Assembly (NCBI GenBank): GCA_037129925.1
Contig: JBAXTZ010000017.1
Span: forward strand, 1-64,000
Length of the DNA: 64,000 bases
Direction: 5' to 3'
Source of the DNA: JBAXTZ01 sp037129925
Lineage (GTDB): Bacteria; Bacillota; Negativicutes; JBAXTZ01
In this document: positions 49,193 to 58,893 of the stretch, piece by piece
Layout of the letters: each line of letters opens with the position of its first letter
Numbering within the stretch: the stretch's first letter is position 1
Made by a program: the position numbers and the translations under genes
Notes under the pieces: generated by a model
The model's database searches: none
What the model saw: only the letters and a program-made list of their open reading frames with translations
What the model was told of the DNA's origin: nothing

Positions 49193-52100
49193 ATGGAAGA
49201 CGTCCGAATCTTAGAAATACACAATCCGTTTGAACCGGAAAAGCGCGAAACCCGTTTTGCTGACGCCGGAAAACCGCTTAGTGAATATCTGCCGGACATG
49301 GACGTAGACTGTATTGTGTTTTTGAACGGCCAGCAGACTATCGACCGCAATATCATTGTGAAAAATAAAAGCGAAATTATTATTAAACCCCGGCTCGGGA
49401 AAGCGGGTGGCTGGATCCGCGAGGCCTGGGATGCAACTACCGATTTTGTTGAAAACAATTTACCAATGGTGCTTGGCGTTGCATTAGCGGTAGTTACCGG
49501 TGGTGCCAGTTTGTTGGTTTCGGGAGCAATCACGCTTGCCTCAATGGGCACGGCGCTTACAATGGCTAGTATCGGTTATGGTGTTGGTTCATATGCGGGC
49601 GATAAAATTCAAGAAAGTATGGGCTGGGGCGATTACTCTGGCAACCATAACCTGACCGAAACCGCAACTTACTCTTGGAACAGTCAGAACATGATCGCTA
49701 AACAGGGCGTGGCGCAAGGAATAACTTACGGCACAGTGAAACCGGCGCCGGTTGTTTTGGCACAGCACGTTTCGGCGTCCGGCGCTGATCAGTTTTTGAA
49801 TTTATTGTTATGTGGCGGCGACGGACCAATAGACCGCATAACTAACGTTAGGTTGAATGCTAATCCTATCGAAAACTACGAACAGACCACAGCTTTAATT
49901 ACGTTAGGCGCACCAAATCAAGCGCCATTAAATGGTTTTGACAATTTATACTATGACCAATTCCCGAATATGGAGTTAAATAACAATGAACAACGTGATT
50001 TTGATTTAGCCGGAGATAACTTTGATGCGTTGGAAGTTCGGATATATTTCCCGAACGGTCTATATCAAGTAGAGAAAAAAACCGGACAATATACAACGAT
50101 CAACTGCATAACCACTATTTATATTTCCTACGATTCCGGCGCTTGGGAAACATTTCACGCAGCTGAGGATATAACCCGTTGCCAAAAAGAAGCTTTCAGT
50201 TATTCGTGGGTTGGTGACGTTCGCAAAGCGACAAATTATACTGTCCGGGTTGTCCAGTCGCAGGTTGGTGATTCTGATGATTATCAAAGAAGTTACCGCT
50301 GTATGTGGGCGCAATTAAGCGGAATAGTACGCGGCAACTACAGCCGTCCGTCAAAAGTACTGGTGGGAATCAAAGCCTGTGCAACCGGGCAGTTGAGCGG
50401 CGGTATGCCTAAAGTCGACTGGTTGCAAACACGGGCGACAGTAATCGTATGGGATCCCAGTGAAACACCGGTATTGAAACCGGCTGATAATCCGGCGTGG
50501 GCGGCATATGATTTGATTGTCCGCTGCAAAAAACATCCGGGCAACGGGCTTTGGTTTGATTTGGGCGTTCCGCACAGCAATGTTATCTACAACGATTTCA
50601 AAGCGTGGGCGGATTTCTGCGATTCGAAAAACCTCAAATGTAATTATTTCATAGACGCCATGGCGGCGTTGACCGATGTTTTAAAACCGATCTGTGCGGT
50701 TGGCCGGGGTGCGATTATTTTGCGCGGAACAAAATTCGGCTGTATATACGATTCAGTTGCTGAACCGGTGCAGATGTTCACAATGGGCAATATTATTTCC
50801 GGATCGTTCAAAGAAAAATTTATGGCTTTAGATGGCCGGGCAACGTCAGTTGAAATAACACTGAACAACGCCGAAAAAGATTACCAGCGCGATATGGTTG
50901 TCGTTTATGGCGATAACTATGACGCGATGGACGGAATACAGAAACCGGCGGCTATTGTACTCAATGCCTGCACGTCGGCTGATCAAGCTTATCGGCATGG
51001 TTATTATTACCTGCAGCAAAACAAATATCTTGGTAAAGTTGCATCATGGGAAGCTGACGTTGATAGTATTGCGTCGACAGTTGGCGACGTGGTTTTGTTC
51101 CAACATGATGTTCCTGAATGGGGAGAGGGCGGCAGGTTAAGCGGCATAATCTCGCAAACTCAAATACAACTCGATAAACAAATACCGTATGAAGCAGGAA
51201 CTACTTATAACCTCACAATCAGGCAAGGAGATGACGAGTTTTACAAGTATAGTTTTGTTGCCACGACTACTGAAACAACTGATATTTTGACAGTCCCAGA
51301 CACTACGACGCTGGACGCTTATGATTTATATGCGATTTATGATATTAATCATGCGCCGAAACTATTCCGAATTCTCACCCTTACCCGCGCTGAAGCTATG
51401 ACGCGTAAAATAACGGCGTTGGAATATATTGCCGAGGTTTACGATGAAAAACCAGTGCCGGATTTGAAAACACAACCGGTAACAGCTTTGGCGGATCCAT
51501 TCAATCCGATGATTTCACAAAACACCTGGATGACAAAAGACCTTACCCAAATGTGCGAACTATATATAGTATGGCAAGCGCCGAGAAACGGTATTGCGCC
51601 GGTGAGCTATGATGTCTATCTGTCGACCGATGGTTCGCGCTGGAATCACATCCTGCAGACAGCAGATACAACAACTACAGTTACTGGCGTTGCGCCAAAA
51701 CTTACTTATTGGGCTAAAATCGTTTCCAGACGTGGTTTTTTACAATCGCCCGGAGCCGTAACGGAATCGGTAATTACAGGCAAAGACAAAGAACCGCCGG
51801 ATGTGCAACTGATTTCAGCCGAGCAATTACAGAACAGAACTAAGCGGTTTACCTGGCTATATGATGCGCCGCTTCCGGATGACACGATGGGTTTTGAAAT
51901 ACGACTTACTAATCAAAAATTCAGTACGATTGCTGACGCATGGAACGCAGCTCAACCGATTAGTGATACACTCATTAACCATTCGCCTTTTGAAACAGCT
52001 GCGATTTTAACCGGACAATATACGGTAATGATTAAGGCATTGGACTTTGCCGGCAATTATTCCAAAACAGCGGCAGCGACGATAGTCGATTTCAGCGCTG

Positions 52101-52816
52101 AACGGTTTGAAAACATACTCACAAAGCTGGATTGTCGAAGTAAAAACTGGTTTGGGATAATCAGCAGCGGCCATATCGAGAACGGTGTAATCGTCGCAGA
52201 TACTCCGGGCGGTTCAATCGTCTATTCCGCAGAGTTTGACCCCGGAAACAGTGTGCAAACACTCGGACAATTGCTGATCACTCCGGTATTTGATGGCAAC
52301 TGCTATATTTACTATTCGTTCGGCGCGTTGGATTTGTTTTGGCATGGCGAGAATACCGATAATTTCTGGCAGGGTAGTGATGACGATAATTTTTGGGCAA
52401 ATACCGGTGACGGCATGGTTGTTCCTTACACTTCGAAAGTTCAGGTTAATACAGTAGGTAAAATCGGCGTGACCGTGGTAGTAGAATCAACCAAAGCCAC
52501 GGCTAAACTTAAAGATTTGACTATTATCTGTGATTTGCCGGATGTTAACGAATTTGAAAATAATGTCGTTATCCCGGTAGAAGGTTTGGAATGGATACCA
52601 ACCGATCATGCCTACCCGAACGCCATTAAAGCGTTGGTTGTCAATCCGCACATCGCGCCCGGCAGTCCAATGATAACTTCCAAATATACGCTCATCAAAA
52701 AAGATATTGTTGTGAACGGAAAAACGCTCACGAGCTGGGTGGCTACAATCTTTTTAATAGACACATCCGGCAACAATGTGGGCGGTACTGCTGACATTCA
52801 AGTTTTTGGATATTGA
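49193..52816 (+). CDS. Tail tip protein J-like (host specificity)
   Basis: The 1207-residue protein starts with a small beta domain (1-65), followed by two hydrophobic glycine-rich helices (about 95-130, as in gpI-like proteins). A J-type core follows with GVAQGITYGTVKPAPVVLAQH, LLLCGGDGPIDRI, a large tail-hub region, and fibronectin-III-like domains (about 790-980). Near residue 1045 are two tandem W-H/Q-G segments (DLFWHGENTDNFWQGSDDDNFW). It forms the central tail tip and probably contacts the host receptor. Confidence 0.85.
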   Translation: MEDVRILEIHNPFEPEKRETRFADAGKPLSEYLPDMDVDCIVFLNGQQTIDRNIIVKNKSEIIIKPRLGKAGGWIREAWDATTDFVENNLPMVLGVALAVVTGGASLLVSGAITLASMGTALTMASIGYGVGSYAGDKIQESMGWGDYSGNHNLTETATYSWNSQNMIAKQGVAQGITYGTVKPAPVVLAQHVSASGADQFLNLLLCGGDGPIDRITNVRLNANPIENYEQTTALITLGAPNQAPLNGFDNLYYDQFPNMELNNNEQRDFDLAGDNFDALEVRIYFPNGLYQVEKKTGQYTTINCITTIYISYDSGAWETFHAAEDITRCQKEAFSYSWVGDVRKATNYTVRVVQSQVGDSDDYQRSYRCMWAQLSGIVRGNYSRPSKVLVGIKACATGQLSGGMPKVDWLQTRATVIVWDPSETPVLKPADNPAWAAYDLIVRCKKHPGNGLWFDLGVPHSNVIYNDFKAWADFCDSKNLKCNYFIDAMAALTDVLKPICAVGRGAIILRGTKFGCIYDSVAEPVQMFTMGNIISGSFKEKFMALDGRATSVEITLNNAEKDYQRDMVVVYGDNYDAMDGIQKPAAIVLNACTSADQAYRHGYYYLQQNKYLGKVASWEADVDSIASTVGDVVLFQHDVPEWGEGGRLSGIISQTQIQLDKQIPYEAGTTYNLTIRQGDDEFYKYSFVATTTETTDILTVPDTTTLDAYDLYAIYDINHAPKLFRILTLTRAEAMTRKITALEYIAEVYDEKPVPDLKTQPVTALADPFNPMISQNTWMTKDLTQMCELYIVWQAPRNGIAPVSYDVYLSTDGSRWNHILQTADTTTTVTGVAPKLTYWAKIVSRRGFLQSPGAVTESVITGKDKEPPDVQLISAEQLQNRTKRFTWLYDAPLPDDTMGFEIRLTNQKFSTIADAWNAAQPISDTLINHSPFETAAILTGQYTVMIKALDFAGNYSKTAAATIVDFSAERFENILTKLDCRSKNWFGIISSGHIENGVIVADTPGGSIVYSAEFDPGNSVQTLGQLLITPVFDGNCYIYYSFGALDLFWHGENTDNFWQGSDDDNFWANTGDGMVVPYTSKVQVNTVGKIGVTVVVESTKATAKLKDLTIICDLPDVNEFENNVVIPVEGLEWIPTDHAYPNAIKALVVNPHIAPGSPMITSKYTLIKKDIVVNGKTLTSWVATIFLIDTSGNNVGGTADIQVFGY

Positions 52817-52826
52817 GGTAAAGTAA

Positions 52827-55571
52827 ATGTCTGTAATGAAAAAAATGAAAGAGCATTTTCCGCAATTTTTCCCCGGAGATTCTGGTGAATTAGACCCGAA
52901 TATTATCAATAAAGGTACGGCGATGAACGCCGACGCTCGTTCTTTCTTTACCAACGTCGCGAGTAGCTTTAAGTCTTTGACAGAATGGGTTACTACGCAA
53001 ATAGCCACATTAACCGGACAAATCGGCGATAAAGCGTCGAAGTTAGAATTATCGGCGCATACAACCGTAATAAACGGAACCGCACACGGAATTAATACGC
53101 TAATTGGTGAGCACAATGCCGCTATAAGCCACGCCGCCGGAATAGCGGGGAGTGCGCCGTTCCTGACTACCGAGAGACATATAAATCTAAGTGACGATTT
53201 AACCGGATCGGCAAAGTTTAACGGCAGCAAAGATATTACAATTCAGGCGATATTAAAAAACACCGGCGCTGCGTCAAATTATCGAAGTGTAACAACCGAT
53301 GCACAAGGTAGAGTTGTATCAGGAACTTTGCCGAACACGCTTGCCGGTTACGATTTAGCCACGACGGTTTACACAAAACTGGAAACTGATGCTGTTATTG
53401 ATGCCGACATAGTAATCCACAACGGCTCAAATCTGGCACACGCCAACGGAATATCGGGACGCTCTGCTGGTGCGGACGTTGCCGATAAATTAAAAACACC
53501 GTTCAAAATACAGCTCAAAGGCGATTTGTGGGGCTTGTCTGACCCGATTGACGGCAGTGACCCGTTGGTTGAAATCGTTGGATATTCTAACATTGATTAT
53601 GCTTGGTCACCGAATATGGCTGATACAGAGTTTGGCGACATAGTTATGCCGTCTGACAGGTACGCTATGATTTGGGTAGCTGGAACTGTTTTTAGAGTTG
53701 GCGATTATCTCAAGGATGCAAGTAATTCCGCATTCCACTTTCGATGCGAATTTGGCGGCACAGCAAGCGGAGCAGAACCGAATTGGGCGATACACATTAC
53801 AGCAAACGAACTTTGGACAGATGCGAATGGTATTCAATGGCGAACACTTGCTGGAGCAATTTACAGCCGCTTTTCATACCGCAGTGTTTGTTCGGTGGCA
53901 GGTACAGGAATATGCGGAGCAACTGAACCTGATTGGGGAGTTTTCGCTAATCTCGAAACGGAATGTACAGACGGCGGCGTAAAGTGGCATTGTTTTTCCA
54001 CTGCTTTGGCAACTCATGCAGTAACAGCAGATATGGCAGAAAAGTGGACAGAACCAATGACACTGATATTCAACGGAGCAGATGTAACAGGTAGCGTGGC
54101 GTTTGATGGTGGCTCGTCTCCAGTAACGGTTGCGCTTGATGTTAAGCACTCCGATAATTCTGACAAATGGCTTGACGGTAAAACCATAAATCTAACCGGC
54201 GATATTGTAGGAACATCGGCAAAGTTTGACGGTAGCGAAAACTTGTCATTTGCTACAACTTTGAAAAATACCGGTACGGCAAGCACATATCGAAGTGTAA
54301 CAACCGATGCGCAAGGAAGGGTTGTTAGCGGTACTAATCCAACGACGATTGCAGGTTATTTAATATCTGATGCTTATACCAAAGCCGAAACGGAAAAAAT
54401 TATTGACGATGATGTGGCGGTTGTTGCAGGAAACTTAACCACTCACGTCAACAAAAGCGGTTCGGCTACAGATGCTCACGGTATAGCAGGAATAGTAACC
54501 GCAATCAACGGCGTAATAAACAATAAAGCGGACGCAACGGCCTTGACAACCCACACAGGACAAACGACAGGAGCGCACAATTTAGCGGCGTTGCTTGAGG
54601 AAAAATTGGGTACAGGCGACAGAGCGGCGTCAGCGGCAGCAGTGCATGGTACGACTACAATTCCAATTTACATTAACACAGGTGGAACGCTACCGAGTTT
54701 TATCCTGCATTGCAACCGTTCAGACCAAAACAGAATGATGGTAATTCAAAACGAAAGTTGTTGGAATGAAGTTGCGATAGGTGGAACGCCAGAAGGAGCA
54801 AGACCGGGTGGTTTATATCCCTGCACTAACGGTTCTGGCGGCTTTACATGGGCTGGAATAACGATTGGCGAACCGTTATTAGCCGCTCACGCCGCATCAA
54901 CCAACACCGCGCACGGCATACAAGAAACAGTTGAATTTATAATGACAGAGGTGTATGGCAGAGTTGCAAACGTAACTTACAACGCACACACGGCAGACAA
55001 TACAGCGCATAATTTAACAGCGACAATAGCCACGCTCAATACCGCGATTAATGGCAAAACATCATCTGGCGCTTTTCGTGGTATGTTGTGTGCGTTCCAT
55101 GTCGCGCCAACTGATGCGAATTGGAAATATTGTGATGGCGGAAACGGCACGCCCGACCTTAGAGGATATTTTCTGTTTGGCGCAAATGGCGCGCACCCAG
55201 TAGGTTATGGCGTTGGAGGGGAGGAAAGCCACACACTTGGACTTACCGAAATTACCTCGCACCAACACAAAACCGACACGGACAGCGTAACCCTCAAAGG
55301 TGGTAGTAGTTCTGGCGACCAAAAAGGTGCGCTTATTAATTCTTACGCATACGACAGAGTCCAAGAAATAGTTGGCGGTGGTTTAGCGCATAACAATATG
55401 CCGCCGTATTATTGCGCCAACTTCTACTGTTATCTTCCTCCCCTTTCGGTTGAGGATGAAGTTGCCGAAGAAATTGACGATACCGAGGACGAAAAAAAAC
55501 GGAAAGTTTTACGCATTTTGAAATGGTTGGACAAGTCGGAGAATAAAAAAATTCTCGAAAGAATGGTGTAA
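52827..55571 (+). CDS. Tail fibre protein with collar-like C-terminus
   Basis: The 914-residue fibre contains two copies of a module beginning LTGD(I/L).GSAKF(N/D)GS and continuing TTDAQGRVVSGT (near 125-170 and 460-510), typical of trimeric fibre shafts. The C-terminal 170 residues have DLRGYFLFGANG and HTLGLTEITSHQHK, a phage tail-collar/Mtd-like tip, and end with NMPPYYCANFYCYLP. A charged tail of about 50 residues follows. It probably binds the host surface. A small assembly-like gene follows immediately. Confidence 0.82.
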   Translation: MSVMKKMKEHFPQFFPGDSGELDPNIINKGTAMNADARSFFTNVASSFKSLTEWVTTQIATLTGQIGDKASKLELSAHTTVINGTAHGINTLIGEHNAAISHAAGIAGSAPFLTTERHINLSDDLTGSAKFNGSKDITIQAILKNTGAASNYRSVTTDAQGRVVSGTLPNTLAGYDLATTVYTKLETDAVIDADIVIHNGSNLAHANGISGRSAGADVADKLKTPFKIQLKGDLWGLSDPIDGSDPLVEIVGYSNIDYAWSPNMADTEFGDIVMPSDRYAMIWVAGTVFRVGDYLKDASNSAFHFRCEFGGTASGAEPNWAIHITANELWTDANGIQWRTLAGAIYSRFSYRSVCSVAGTGICGATEPDWGVFANLETECTDGGVKWHCFSTALATHAVTADMAEKWTEPMTLIFNGADVTGSVAFDGGSSPVTVALDVKHSDNSDKWLDGKTINLTGDIVGTSAKFDGSENLSFATTLKNTGTASTYRSVTTDAQGRVVSGTNPTTIAGYLISDAYTKAETEKIIDDDVAVVAGNLTTHVNKSGSATDAHGIAGIVTAINGVINNKADATALTTHTGQTTGAHNLAALLEEKLGTGDRAASAAAVHGTTTIPIYINTGGTLPSFILHCNRSDQNRMMVIQNESCWNEVAIGGTPEGARPGGLYPCTNGSGGFTWAGITIGEPLLAAHAASTNTAHGIQETVEFIMTEVYGRVANVTYNAHTADNTAHNLTATIATLNTAINGKTSSGAFRGMLCAFHVAPTDANWKYCDGGNGTPDLRGYFLFGANGAHPVGYGVGGEESHTLGLTEITSHQHKTDTDSVTLKGGSSSGDQKGALINSYAYDRVQEIVGGGLAHNNMPPYYCANFYCYLPPLSVEDEVAEEIDDTEDEKKRKVLRILKWLDKSENKKILERMV

Positions 55572-55573
55572 AG

Positions 55574-56065
55574 GTGGAAATAAAATACGCTATAGTTGTT
55601 GATGAAATCGAAGGGAAGGTTTTGGGATTTTGTTCTGACGAACCATCGAAAACCTCAACAAAAAGCCTACAGGTTACAAAGGAAAAGTATAACGAAGTGA
55701 CAAAAAATCCGTCCGAATGGCGATACAAACAAGGAGCTTTTATTTTCACGCCTACCCCAGAACCGATAGAACCAACACCCGAAGAAAAAAAGGAAATAAA
55801 ACGTCAACAATGCAACGCCTATTACAATCCAAAATTTGAAGGTTATAAATCAGCTTATCTTGGCGCATTAATGGACAATATTGAGGGCAACGAAGCACCG
55901 ATTATGACCGATTACCAAAAATTGCTTGAGGAATATACAGCGGCGATTAAAGCTATTGAAGAAGGAACTGACACGGTGCAGACCGTCCCATACAATGAAT
56001 ACTGTCCGAACTGCGGCACGTTGCTTGCTGAAAACAAATGTCCGAATTGTGGTTGGAGATTATGA
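55574..56065 (+). CDS. Fibre-associated protein with C-terminal zinc ribbon
   Basis: GTG 55574 follows AAAGG. The 163-residue protein has a Pro-rich linker (PTPEPIEPTPEEKKE, near 60-75), helices, and a terminal zinc ribbon CPNCGTLL ... CPNCGWRL. Position after the fibre suggests a fibre assembly chaperone, but the ribbon is not usual for that class. Its stop overlaps the next gene. Confidence 0.6.
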   Translation: MEIKYAIVVDEIEGKVLGFCSDEPSKTSTKSLQVTKEKYNEVTKNPSEWRYKQGAFIFTPTPEPIEPTPEEKKEIKRQQCNAYYNPKFEGYKSAYLGALMDNIEGNEAPIMTDYQKLLEEYTAAIKAIEEGTDTVQTVPYNEYCPNCGTLLAENKCPNCGWRL

Positions 56066-56232
56066 AAAACGAACCAGTAGAAAAGATTGACGCAACCACT
56101 GGCGAAGTGATTGAGCGTTACAATTCCCTGCAAGAAGCAGGTTTTGACAACAAGGTTTTTGTTCACGACATACGGAAAGTTTTGAAAGGTACAAAAGAAA
56201 TAGCAGGAGGTTTTAAGTGGCGATTGCGTTAG
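56062..56232 (+). CDS. Stand-alone NUMOD1-like microprotein (56 aa)
   Basis: ATG 56062 overlaps the preceding stop. The sequence VIERYNSLQEAG ... IRKVLKGTKEIAGGFKWR follows the NUMOD1 pattern (a short DNA-binding HTH module normally fused to homing endonucleases). No endonuclease domain is nearby. It may be a remnant or a small DNA-binding protein. Confidence 0.6.
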   Translation: MKNEPVEKIDATTGEVIERYNSLQEAGFDNKVFVHDIRKVLKGTKEIAGGFKWRLR

Positions 56233-56245
56233 TAAATTACATTTA

Positions 56246-56273
56246 GACGGCTATCAAAAGGTAGTCGTCTTTT
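56246..56273 (+). terminator. Terminator after the fibre block
   Basis: GACGGCTAT/GTAGTCGTC (two G-T pairs) with loop CAAAAG is followed by TTTTG. It lies between the NUMOD1-like gene and the next GGAGG-led gene. Confidence 0.6.
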
Positions 56274-56291
56274 GATTTTAAAGGAGGAAAA

Positions 56292-56687
56292 ATGAATCAA
56301 CCATTCGATGTTCTGCGAGATCTATCGGGTCGGAAACTTCCGATATTACGATGGGATATTCCAACTGGCAGCAAAAAAGGCGAGTCAACAACACTGCTAA
56401 TTCCAGCGGGAATAAGCTGGGCGAAATATCACATTGCTGATATTATCAGCAATTGCGCTGTAGAAATATCCGCAGCGTTTGCGCGGCGCGGCAAAGACAG
56501 CGCCAGTGAGGCTTATGCCACGAACGTTATAAAAACGCAAAAAGCGGGACCTTACGAAACCGCTTGTTGTGAATTGGACTATTTATTCGCGAGTGGCAAC
56601 GGTGCCAGCGTGACGTTAATGCTCATGGCAGACAGCGTAGCCGACGATTACGTGGAGGTGATTATCAATGAAATTGGCTGCCGGTGA
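56292..56687 (+). CDS. Hypothetical virion-region protein (131 aa)
   Basis: AAGGAGG precedes the ATG. The protein is mixed alpha/beta (PILRWDIPTG, LLIPAGISWAKYHI) without recognised family. It overlaps the next gene by 20 bases and belongs to a four-gene series leading to the collagen-like protein, suggesting a shared appendage. Confidence 0.5.
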   Translation: MNQPFDVLRDLSGRKLPILRWDIPTGSKKGESTTLLIPAGISWAKYHIADIISNCAVEISAAFARRGKDSASEAYATNVIKTQKAGPYETACCELDYLFASGNGASVTLMLMADSVADDYVEVIINEIGCR

Positions 56688-57015
56688 ACAAGTGGTAGTT
56701 GTTGTTTATTACAGCAAAGACACATCAGAGCCAGTTGCCGATTTAGATGTGCAAATATTTATGCCGGACAGAATCACGCCGGTCACTGGAATCAAACAAA
56801 CAAATCCAAGGGGCTACACTGATTTTAAAGACCCGGAAATAACCGCAGGCGATTACTCAGTAGGCGTCGGCTCCGGAACAACACTTCAATTCCGCGACTT
56901 CACCCTCGAAGAAGATGGATTCGCACAAATTAGCGTTAAACGTTTTCCGCGCCCAACAGCCGAAGGCAAAATTAAAATAAAAACAACTATCACCGTGGAA
57001 GGAGAAAACCGATGA
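56668..57015 (+). CDS. Beta-sandwich (Ig-like) protein (115 aa)
   Basis: The sequence has the alternating strands of a carboxypeptidase-regulatory or CnaB-like sandwich: EQVVVVVYYSKDTSEPVADLDVQIF, then GYTDFKDPEITAGDYSVGVG. Such domains decorate phage appendages. ATG overlaps the previous gene; its stop overlaps the next start (ATGA). Confidence 0.55.
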   Translation: MKLAAGEQVVVVVYYSKDTSEPVADLDVQIFMPDRITPVTGIKQTNPRGYTDFKDPEITAGDYSVGVGSGTTLQFRDFTLEEDGFAQISVKRFPRPTAEGKIKIKTTITVEGENR

Positions 57016-57572
57016 GCAAATTTAATTTAGAGGGACGAAAATTAACCGCCAGAAATGATAAAAACAAAGTTGTTGGAACCGGAACATCAGACCTGTCCGG
57101 AGAATTATTAATTGATCACGTCCAAGTAGGTCCGACAACTGTTACTGACGATGAGTTTTCCGGAGTATCTAATACAGTTACCGTTGTCAAAGGCGAAACC
57201 GCAAACTGCGACCTCGACTATACCGCTCAGGCAATTGTCGAAATCCCTGTGCTTGTTGTCCGGGCGGATGGTGTAACGCCTTTGCCAAACGTCGTAGTCG
57301 GCTGGCGCAACTGTGGCCGTGAAGTTCCGGGCAAAACCTCGACCACTAACACTGATGGCAAATGCAAAGTTGCCGGATGCTTACCCGGCGCAGACACGAA
57401 AAACGATGTTTTTTGTGTCGTTCAAGGGAAAACCTGTTCGACATCTTGCCAAATTGAAAACGGCATGGCGCAGATTACGATTGCAACTGAGGCACCGCAG
57501 GATACTGGCAGCTTAAAAGTAACTTGCTATATTTTGGCCGCTGATAATACGAAATTCGCGATAGGACGGTAG
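57012..57572 (+). CDS. Tandem beta-sandwich protein with Cys pairs (186 aa)
   Basis: Two Ig/CnaB-like repeats are visible: GRKLTARNDKNKVVGTGTSDLSGEL and PVLVVRADGVTPLPNVVVGWRNCG..., each ending in a TV-type strand. Several Cys (near 111, 130, 145, 152, 156) could form disulphides, unusual for a cytoplasm-assembled virion protein. It is related in fold to the preceding gene. No direct family name. Confidence 0.55.
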   Translation: MSKFNLEGRKLTARNDKNKVVGTGTSDLSGELLIDHVQVGPTTVTDDEFSGVSNTVTVVKGETANCDLDYTAQAIVEIPVLVVRADGVTPLPNVVVGWRNCGREVPGKTSTTNTDGKCKVAGCLPGADTKNDVFCVVQGKTCSTSCQIENGMAQITIATEAPQDTGSLKVTCYILAADNTKFAIGR

Positions 57573-57576
57573 CGGA

Positions 57577-58893
57577 ATGGCAAAGAAATTGAAAGGTGCT
57601 CCGGGGGAGCCAATAAAAGATGTTGCTATTGAGTACATCGACGGGGTTGGCGATATACAGACTGCGTCAAGTGGCGATGATGGTATTGCGAAAGCTGCCA
57701 ACGTCAAAGCTGGACCGCTGCAAAAAATAGCGGTTGTTATCGGCGACCAGCGGGCAGAGTTTGAAGTGCCGATCGTTGCCGGTCAAGAAAACGCGTTTCT
57801 TGTAGCCTTTGCCGATACAGTAGCGCGTGAAGGGCTGCTGGCCAAACTCGATAAACCCGCACTACCGGCGAAGTTGTCTTTCGTCTCTATTGATGAGAAG
57901 GGCGCAGTGAGTACAGCGTTGCCACAAAAAGGCGATAAAGGAGAGCCGGGTAAAGACAGTACCGTTCCCGGACCTCAAGGCAATCCGGGCAAAGATTCTA
58001 CGGTGCCGGGTCCTCAAGGAGATCCAGGCAAGGATAGCACAGTTCCGGGGCCAAAGGGCGATACAGGAACATCTATACAAGCGAAAGGTCTTTGGGCTGC
58101 CGGTGCGTACGTAAAGAATGATTACGTGTCAATACAGGGTGAAGGCTACATTGAACATTACATTGCTAAGATCGCAATCCAAAATTCCTTAGTCAGTCCG
58201 GATAAAGACTTGGCAAATTGGGCGTACGACGGGCGCGTCAGCGGTAACGGAAGTGTTGGAGAACCTTTCATAATGACGCTTAACCCAAGCGGCGCAGGAT
58301 CAGCGCAGACTATTAACGATAAACGCTTGTCTAAGTTCATTTTTAACGTTTCGCTTCAGTGGGACCCTACCGGAGCTACTGTTTGGAGTACTCCTCCTGC
58401 TGATCAAGTTTGGTATGAGTGGAGTGGCGATAACATCACTGTTAAGCGCGCTAGTCCGGAAGGAAGTAAGCCTTGCCGTGTAGTGCTTACTATAACTTTC
58501 ACAAACTCACCAGCCGTAGATGCAATTGCGACTGTTCCGCCGGGAACCTTCAAAGTACAATTTGACTTAAATCATCTGACAAGCGATGAAATGAAGTGTT
58601 TTGTTACGGATTATCCAACTACAGCGCGATATTATATGCGGGATGGTTTACATAATGTTGGAAGACAAACATATTTAACACCTGAAATTTCAATTGATGC
58701 CTCTCGAACATATCAAGCCTATTTCTGGAACCAGGAACAACAAAAAATGATAAGTACAAAAACCTTTAAGCCTGTCCATAGTCAAGTATACTCTGTAGCT
58801 TACTTGCCAGATTCAATAGAGCAGGAAATCATAACAACAGCTGATGCAGTAAATGTATCAGACTTAGGCGTTAAGGAGATCAGCAATGGTTAA
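57577..58893 (+). CDS. Collagen-like fibre protein
   Basis: The first 110 residues repeat the beta-sandwich style of the two genes before it. Residues 117-163 are a Gly-X-Y collagen-like segment built from three near-identical GKDSTVPGP(Q/K)G units. The rest is a beta-rich tip (170-438). Collagen-like segments in phage fibres trimerise. The three units are also DNA repeats (57950-58050) that could expand or contract. Its stop overlaps the next start by eight bases. Confidence 0.75.
   Translation: MAKKLKGAPGEPIKDVAIEYIDGVGDIQTASSGDDGIAKAANVKAGPLQKIAVVIGDQRAEFEVPIVAGQENAFLVAFADTVAREGLLAKLDKPALPAKLSFVSIDEKGAVSTALPQKGDKGEPGKDSTVPGPQGNPGKDSTVPGPQGDPGKDSTVPGPKGDTGTSIQAKGLWAAGAYVKNDYVSIQGEGYIEHYIAKIAIQNSLVSPDKDLANWAYDGRVSGNGSVGEPFIMTLNPSGAGSAQTINDKRLSKFIFNVSLQWDPTGATVWSTPPADQVWYEWSGDNITVKRASPEGSKPCRVVLTITFTNSPAVDAIATVPPGTFKVQFDLNHLTSDEMKCFVTDYPTTARYYMRDGLHNVGRQTYLTPEISIDASRTYQAYFWNQEQQKMISTKTFKPVHSQVYSVAYLPDSIEQEIITTADAVNVSDLGVKEISNG

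Noticed and set aside
53698..53982. 94-aa plus-strand frame inside the tail fibre gene
   Set aside because: Out of frame with the fibre, no ribosome site, and the fibre frame is continuous there.
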